A DNA stretch of 5,887 bases, taken from an uncultured Oscillospiraceae bacterium. Lineage in GTDB: Bacteria > Bacillota > Clostridia > Oscillospirales > Oscillospiraceae. This document shows positions 1 to 3,319 of the stretch, piece by piece. Below the pieces are notes generated by a model. The model had not been told where the DNA came from and did not search any database. It worked only from the letters and a program-made list of their open reading frames with translations. Location of the stretch: assembly GCA_934591725.1 (NCBI GenBank), contig CAKTPR010000113.1, forward strand, positions 1 through 5,887, written 5' to 3'. A program made the translations under genes and the position numbers. The first letter of the stretch is position 1; each line of letters starts with the position of its first letter.

Positions 1-16
1 CCTTAACAGCTTTACC

Positions 17-23
17 GGAAGGA
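17..23 (+). promoter_or_regulatory. Ribosome binding site deciding the hydrogenase start
   Basis: GGAAGGA lies directly against the ATG at 23, leaving no spacer, but sits 9 bases before the in-frame ATG at 32. The second ATG (which would be Met4 of the longer reading) is therefore the better start, giving a protein beginning MYKFDT. No promoter or upstream gene end can be recognised in the 16 bases before it. Confidence 0.6.
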
Positions 24-31
24 TGAAACAG

Positions 32-1480
32 ATGTACAAATTCGATACAAAAGTCCAGCATCTCAAATATAAGGTTCTGCGCACGGTCGCAAAGCACGCG
101 TGGGACTCCGATTTCTATGAATCGCTTCTTGACATCCCGAAGGAAATAATCCCCGGCAAGACGCCGACGATGCGCTGCTGCGTATACAAGGAGCGCGCGA
201 TACTGGCAGAGCGTGTCAAGCTCGCCGCGGGCGGGGACAGGAACAACCCGAACGTCATCGAGGCGCTCGACATTGCCTGCGACGACTGCCCGACCGGCGG
301 CTACACCGTGACCGAGGCCTGCCGCGGCTGCATTGCGCACCGCTGCGAGGACACCTGCCCGCGCGGCGCGATAACGCACGATGAGTTCCACCACGCGCAC
401 ATCGACAAGAGCAAGTGCATCAACTGCGGCAAGTGCGCCGCCGTCTGCCCCTACTCCGCTATATATAACCGCAAGCGCCCCTGCCAGAACGCCTGCAAGA
501 TCGGCGCGATATCCATGAATGAGGACGGCACTGTCAAGATCGACAACAGCAAGTGCATCTCCTGCGGAGCCTGCGTCTACCAGTGCCCGTTCGGCGCGCT
601 GTCGGATAAGTCCTTCATTCTCGATGCGATAAAGATGCTCAAGAACTGTGACCGCGTTTATGCGATAGTCGCCCCGGCGATAGTCAGCCAGTTCACCTAC
701 GCAAAACCCGGCCAGGTCATCACTGCCATCAAGGCTCTCGGCTTCTGCGACGTGCTCGAAGCGGCGCTCGGCGCGGACATGGTCGCGTACAATGAGGCCG
801 CGGAGCTTGCCGAGCGCGGCTTCCTCACCAGCTCCTGCTGCCCGGCCTTTGTAAGCTATATCCGCAAGAGCTTCCCGGAGCTTCAGGAGAATATTTCGCA
901 CAACATGTCCCCGATGGCGACGATAGCAAAGCGCATAAAGGAAAAAGACCCAGAGGCAAAGACGGTGTTCATCGGCCCCTGCACGGCGAAAAAGGGTGAG
1001 TTCCAGCTGCCGGAGGTACACAAGTACGTCGACTGCGTGCTCACCTTTGAGGAGCTTCAGGCCATGTTCGACAGCCGCGAGCTCGACGTGGCCGGGATGG
1101 AGGAGACGGTGATCAACAACGCTTCCGGCTACGGGCGCATATTCGCCCACTGCGGAGGGCTTGCTGCGGCTGCCGCCGAAGCGCTGAAGGAGCAGGGGAT
1201 AGAATTTGAGCTCAAGCCGCTCAGCTGCAACGGCATCGAGGAGTGCAAGCTTGCGCTGATGAAGGCCGCGAGAGGAAAGCTCGATGCAAACTTCGTCGAG
1301 GGCATGGCGTGTGTCGGCGGCTGCGTGAACGGCGCGGGCTGCATGACGCACAACGACAGAAACCGCATCAAGGTCGACGCGCACAGCCAGCAGGCGCATC
1401 TCAAGAGCATTACCGATTCGCTCCTGTACGCTGCCGAGATCGACCGTGAGCTTAAGGAAAAGGCCGGGGATAAGGCCTGA
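32..1480 (+). CDS. Monomeric [FeFe] hydrogenase, group B type
   Basis: Iron-only hydrogenase catalysing reversible 2H+ + 2e- to H2, presumably cytosolic and exchanging electrons with ferredoxin. Residues are counted from the ATG at 23; the chosen start is Met4. The three H-cluster motifs are intact: L1 TSSCCPAF (269-276), L2 GPCTAKKGE (318-326) and L3 EGMACVGGCVNGAG (426-439). By comparison with Clostridium CpI, C273, C320, C430 and C434 bind the cluster, C272 is the proton-relay Cys and K323 contacts a cyanide ligand; the Met before the L2 cysteine of group A is Gly318 here. Upstream are two classical [4Fe-4S] motifs (C132/135/138/142 and C178/181/184/188), an earlier C100-x2-C-x4-C-x3-CP motif, and pairs C86/C89 and C154/C158. 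This compact layout without a [2Fe-2S] domain fits the family NCBI calls group B1/B3. It ends in tandem stops TGA-TAA with no hairpin terminator, so some read-through into the deaminase is possible. The HydE/F/G maturases must lie elsewhere. Confidence 0.95.
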   Translation: MYKFDTKVQHLKYKVLRTVAKHAWDSDFYESLLDIPKEIIPGKTPTMRCCVYKERAILAERVKLAAGGDRNNPNVIEALDIACDDCPTGGYTVTEACRGCIAHRCEDTCPRGAITHDEFHHAHIDKSKCINCGKCAAVCPYSAIYNRKRPCQNACKIGAISMNEDGTVKIDNSKCISCGACVYQCPFGALSDKSFILDAIKMLKNCDRVYAIVAPAIVSQFTYAKPGQVITAIKALGFCDVLEAALGADMVAYNEAAELAERGFLTSSCCPAFVSYIRKSFPELQENISHNMSPMATIAKRIKEKDPEAKTVFIGPCTAKKGEFQLPEVHKYVDCVLTFEELQAMFDSRELDVAGMEETVINNASGYGRIFAHCGGLAAAAAEALKEQGIEFELKPLSCNGIEECKLALMKAARGKLDANFVEGMACVGGCVNGAGCMTHNDRNRIKVDAHSQQAHLKSITDSLLYAAEIDRELKEKAGDKA

Positions 1481-1492
1481 TAAGCTGTTCAC

Positions 1493-1521
1493 TTGACGCA
1501 CCCCGCCGGGTATTGTATATT
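1493..1521 (+). promoter_or_regulatory. Sigma-A-type promoter of the deaminase gene
   Basis: TTGACG (1493-1498), a 17-base spacer, then TATATT (1516-1521): each box matches the consensus at five of six positions and the spacing is ideal. Transcription would start near 1528, at the foot of a small hairpin, GCTCC (1529-1533) with GGAGC (1540-1544), in the 5' leader. The hairpin is only 5 bp and may be incidental. The promoter lies 12 bases past the hydrogenase stop, so the deaminase can be expressed on its own. Confidence 0.7.
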
Positions 1522-1572
1522 TAATATGGCTCCGCGTATGGAGCGAATATATATCCGTCCGGAGGACACGCC

Positions 1573-2055
1573 ATGGATAACAGGACAAGCAAGCAGAACT
1601 ATTACCTCGATATTGCCGACGCCGTGCTTGAGCGCTCCACCTGCCTGCGCCGCAAATACGGCGCGATAATCGTGCGCAATGACGAGATCATTTCCACAGG
1701 CTATAACGGCGCGCCGCGCGGCAGACGCAACTGCTCCGACATCGGCACCTGCACACGCGAGACGCTGAGGATACCCTCCGGCGAGCGCTATGAGCTCTGC
1801 CGCTCTGTCCACGCCGAGGCAAACGCGATCATCTCCGCCTCCCGGCAGGACATGATAGGCGCGTCGCTCTACCTTGTGGGGCGCGACGCCGCGACAAATG
1901 AGCTGCTCTCCGACGCGATGAGCTGCTCGATGTGCAAGCGGCAGATCATAAACGCCGGGATAGACCGGGTCATTATCCGCATCACACCGACGGAATACCG
2001 CACGATCCCCGTGAGCGACTGGGTCGAGAACGACGACTCGATATTCTCAATCTGA
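1573..2055 (+). CDS. Deoxycytidylate (dCMP) deaminase family protein
   Basis: Zinc-dependent deaminase of the dCMP deaminase/ComEB type, predicted to convert dCMP to dUMP and so feed dTMP synthesis in the cytosol. The 160 residues are typical of the family. H80-A-E82 supplies the zinc-binding His and catalytic Glu; C118-x2-C121 supplies the other zinc ligands. GYNGAPRG (43-50) matches the family's conserved GYNG.P.G loop, and C54, C60 and C76 lie where ComEB-like enzymes have extra Cys, possibly a structural zinc site. The proline normally preceding the first Cys of PCxxC is Ser117 here. GGAGGA at 1561-1566, six bases before the ATG, fixes the start. It has its own promoter and is followed directly by a terminator, so it is a single-gene unit. 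Other cytidine or nucleotide deaminases of the same fold cannot be ruled out, but the GYNG loop and length favour dCMP. Confidence 0.85.
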   Translation: MDNRTSKQNYYLDIADAVLERSTCLRRKYGAIIVRNDEIISTGYNGAPRGRRNCSDIGTCTRETLRIPSGERYELCRSVHAEANAIISASRQDMIGASLYLVGRDAATNELLSDAMSCSMCKRQIINAGIDRVIIRITPTEYRTIPVSDWVENDDSIFSI

Positions 2056-2060
2056 ACACC

Positions 2061-2102
2061 AAGCGGCGCAGCCTGTGTATAAACATGGGCTACGCCGTTT
2101 TT
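2061..2102 (+). terminator. Intrinsic terminator after the deaminase gene
   Basis: Stem CGGCG-C-AGCCT (2064-2074) pairs with GGGCT-A-CGCCG (2087-2097): ten Watson-Crick pairs, one closing T-G wobble and one C-A mismatch, around a 12-base loop. Five T follow (2098-2102). The preceding AAG can pair with the T run, as is common for these terminators. It starts six bases after the stop codon. Confidence 0.8.
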
Positions 2103-2115
2103 GTCCTTCCGCGTG

Positions 2116-2138
2116 ATACAAAATTTTATTCTTTGTAT
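2116..2138. promoter_or_regulatory. Perfect inverted repeat, candidate operator
   Basis: ATACAAA (2116-2122) and TTTGTAT (2132-2138) are exact reverse complements separated by nine bases. The palindrome ends one base before the -35 box at 2140, a position typical of an activator or a repressor touching the promoter edge. A second, wider pair, CAAAATT (2119-2125) with AATTTTG (2151-2157), overlaps it and reaches between the -35 and -10 boxes. There is no T-run termination context. It does not match Rex, Fur or CRP/FNR consensus sites that I know, so the regulator is unknown. Confidence 0.45.
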
Positions 2139-2139
2139 A

Positions 2140-2168
2140 TTGCCCGGAACAATTTTGCGTTATATAAT
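2140..2168 (+). promoter_or_regulatory. Sigma-A-type promoter of the EFR1-type gene
   Basis: TTGCCC (2140-2145, four of six matches), a 17-base spacer and a perfect TATAAT (2163-2168). The start of transcription would be near 2175, giving a leader of roughly 36 bases. The ribosome binding site AAGGAGG (2197-2203) sits seven bases before the ATG at 2211. Local sequence is markedly AT-rich compared with the flanking genes. Confidence 0.8.
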
Positions 2169-2210
2169 AGCGGCAGTGGATAGGTAATATTTTCACAAGG
2201 AGGAGTACAA

Positions 2211-2993
2211 ATGAGCAAAAACGTTATATTCTGTTATTCCGGCAGCGGCAACTGTCTTGACATCGCAAAGAACATTGCAAAACGCCTTGGCGACACAGAC
2301 ATCGTCATGATGCGCGCGGAGCCTGAGGTGAAGGACGTGCGCGGGGCAAAGCGCGTCGGCTTCGTGTTCCCGTGCTACGCCGGCGGTCTGCCCGGCGATG
2401 TGGAGAAGTTCGTTTCTGAACTGCGCGTCGACCCGGCGAGCTACACCTTCGGCGTCGTGAGCTACGCAGGCTACCCCGGCGTGGGCATGGCGAAGATCAA
2501 TGACATCGTGCCGCTGGATTACTGGGCGGGCATATCCCACCAGTGCTCCTGCATATGGCTCATGCCGCACACCCTGATGCTGCCGATGCTCGACGCTTCG
2601 AGGGCGCAGGAGCGCTCCGAAAAGCTGGCGGCAAAGATCGCGGACGACGTTCTCTACGTTAAGCACCTCAGCGGCCGTCCGCTGTCGAACCCCGTGAATG
2701 CCCTCGAAGCAAAGGCATGGCCGATGCTCTCAGGCAAGAAGGCCGCGAAAATGACTGTGACGGACAGCTGTGTCGGCTGCGGCCAGTGCGCAAGGCTCTG
2801 CCCGCGCGGGAACATCAGCATCGTGAACGGCAGAGCAAGCATCGGCACGAACTGCATCGGCTGCCTGAGCTGTTTGCAGTACTGCCCGAAGCAGGCGATA
2901 AACATGGGCGGCGCGACCGTCAGGCGCGAGCGCTACCACAACCCCAATGTTTCCGCCGCCGACCTCTGCCAGAAGGTCATCCACATCGACTGA
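2211..2993 (+). CDS. EFR1-type flavodoxin/ferredoxin fusion protein
   Basis: A 260-residue electron-transfer protein joining a flavodoxin-like FMN domain to a bacterial 2[4Fe-4S] ferredoxin domain; NCBI names such proteins EFR1 family ferrodoxin. The N-terminal phosphate-binding loop is YSGSGNCLDIAK (9-20), a variant of the usual SGTGN(S/T) with Ser12 and Cys15. FPCYAGGLP (53-61) and VVSYAGYPG (82-90) occupy the usual FMN-contact loops. The C-terminal part has two complete cluster motifs, C187/190/193/197-Pro and C215/218/221/225-Pro. No signal peptide or membrane segment is seen, so it is cytosolic. Its physiological partner is not known; it presumably shuttles electrons between a flavin and low-potential ferredoxin carriers. 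It stands alone, with its own promoter and strong hairpin downstream. The family assignment is secure; the biological role is inference. Confidence 0.9.
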   Translation: MSKNVIFCYSGSGNCLDIAKNIAKRLGDTDIVMMRAEPEVKDVRGAKRVGFVFPCYAGGLPGDVEKFVSELRVDPASYTFGVVSYAGYPGVGMAKINDIVPLDYWAGISHQCSCIWLMPHTLMLPMLDASRAQERSEKLAAKIADDVLYVKHLSGRPLSNPVNALEAKAWPMLSGKKAAKMTVTDSCVGCGQCARLCPRGNISIVNGRASIGTNCIGCLSCLQYCPKQAINMGGATVRRERYHNPNVSAADLCQKVIHID

Positions 2994-3014
2994 CGAAATA
3001 CGCTTCTGGATCAA

Positions 3015-3056
3015 GCCGCCTCCGCCGTCAACTGACGGCGGGGGCGGTGCAGTTTA
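3015..3056 (+). terminator. Very stable hairpin, probable terminator of the EFR1-type gene
   Basis: CCGCCTCCGCCGTC (3016-3029) pairs over 14 bp with GACGGCGGGGGCGG (3034-3047), with a single T-G wobble and an AACT loop. G3015-T3048 could add one more wobble. The stem begins 22 bases after the stop codon. The following run is only TTTAT (3053-3057), some bases past the stem, so termination may be imperfect or the hairpin may mainly protect the mRNA 3' end. Confidence 0.6.
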
Positions 3057-3063
3057 TCACTCA

Positions 3064-3155
3064 GAAAAGAGCTTTTCCCACCTTGCCGCTGGCAGCGGCA
3101 TCGCTTTTTCCCTCTCAGTCACCTGCGGCGACAGCTCTCCCAGAGGGAGAGCCAA
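3064..3155. repeat. Multi-hairpin intergenic repeat element
   Basis: A series of short hairpins fills this non-coding stretch. They are: GAAAAG/CTTTTC (3064-3069, 3072-3077); TGCCGCT/AGCGGCA with a GGC loop (3084-3090, 3094-3100), followed by five T at 3105-3109; an imperfect GTCACC/GGCGAC (3118-3123, 3127-3132); and a perfect 8-bp GCTCTCCC/GGGAGAGC with an AGA loop (3134-3141, 3145-3152). Read on the minus strand, the order GGGAGAGC, TGTC...GAC, TGAGAGGG resembles a small dispersed repeat that I recall as common between genes in Oscillospiraceae genomes. That resemblance is from memory and the copy number cannot be judged from one window. No plausible gene overlaps it. The hairpin followed by T bases could also act as a weak second terminator. 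Confidence 0.55.
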
Positions 3156-3221
3156 GGGCGTGTATCTCGTTACATAGCATTTTGACGAAAAACCATATAT
3201 GCTGCGATGGCACGCGTACCA

Positions 3222-3237
3222 AATTGTAACTAATTGT
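3222..3237 (+). promoter_or_regulatory. Direct repeat upstream of the surface-protein promoter
   Basis: AATTGT occurs at 3222-3227 and again at 3232-3237, exactly ten bases apart, in an AT-rich patch that ends 13 bases before the -35 box. One-helical-turn spacing is what a response regulator of the OmpR type tends to bind, but a six-base repeat in AT-rich DNA can arise by chance. Elsewhere in 3156-3250 I see no other structure. Confidence 0.25.
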
Positions 3238-3250
3238 TTCCTGTTCTTTC

Positions 3251-3279
3251 TTGTATTTGCGGCGGTTACCAGATATACT
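3251..3279 (+). promoter_or_regulatory. Sigma-A-type promoter of the surface-protein gene
   Basis: TTGTAT (3251-3256, three of six matches but with the conserved TTG), a 17-base spacer and TATACT (3274-3279, five of six). Transcription would begin near 3286. AAGGAG (3305-3310) is the ribosome binding site, nine bases before the ATG at 3320. The weak -35 suggests help from an activator. Confidence 0.6.
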
Positions 3280-3319
3280 GTATGAGTAAAATAGTCTCTT
3301 TTGAAAGGAGCCGGACGAT

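Noticed and set aside
1129..1410. Open frame of 93 codons on the minus strand inside the hydrogenase gene
   Set aside because: It lies opposite the conserved L3 region of a clear gene, its protein is low in recognisable features, and it has no credible ribosome site; it is a shadow of a GC-rich frame.
1456..1483. AGGCC/GGCCT inverted repeat at the hydrogenase stop as a terminator
   Set aside because: The stem is only five base pairs and no T run follows.
3182..3201. TTGACG at 3182-3187 with TATATG at 3196-3201 as a promoter
   Set aside because: The spacer is only eight bases, too short for sigma-A recognition, and no -10 lies at the correct distance.
2717..3229. 170-codon plus-strand frame overlapping the end of the EFR1-type gene
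   Set aside because: It shadows the ferredoxin cluster region, then runs through the stable hairpin and the repeat element; its Arg- and Pro-rich translation looks non-coding.
3222..3237. LytTR/AgrA-type binding site
   Set aside because: Those sites are nine-base ACAGTTAAG-like repeats with longer spacing; the AATTGT pair fits neither sequence nor spacing.
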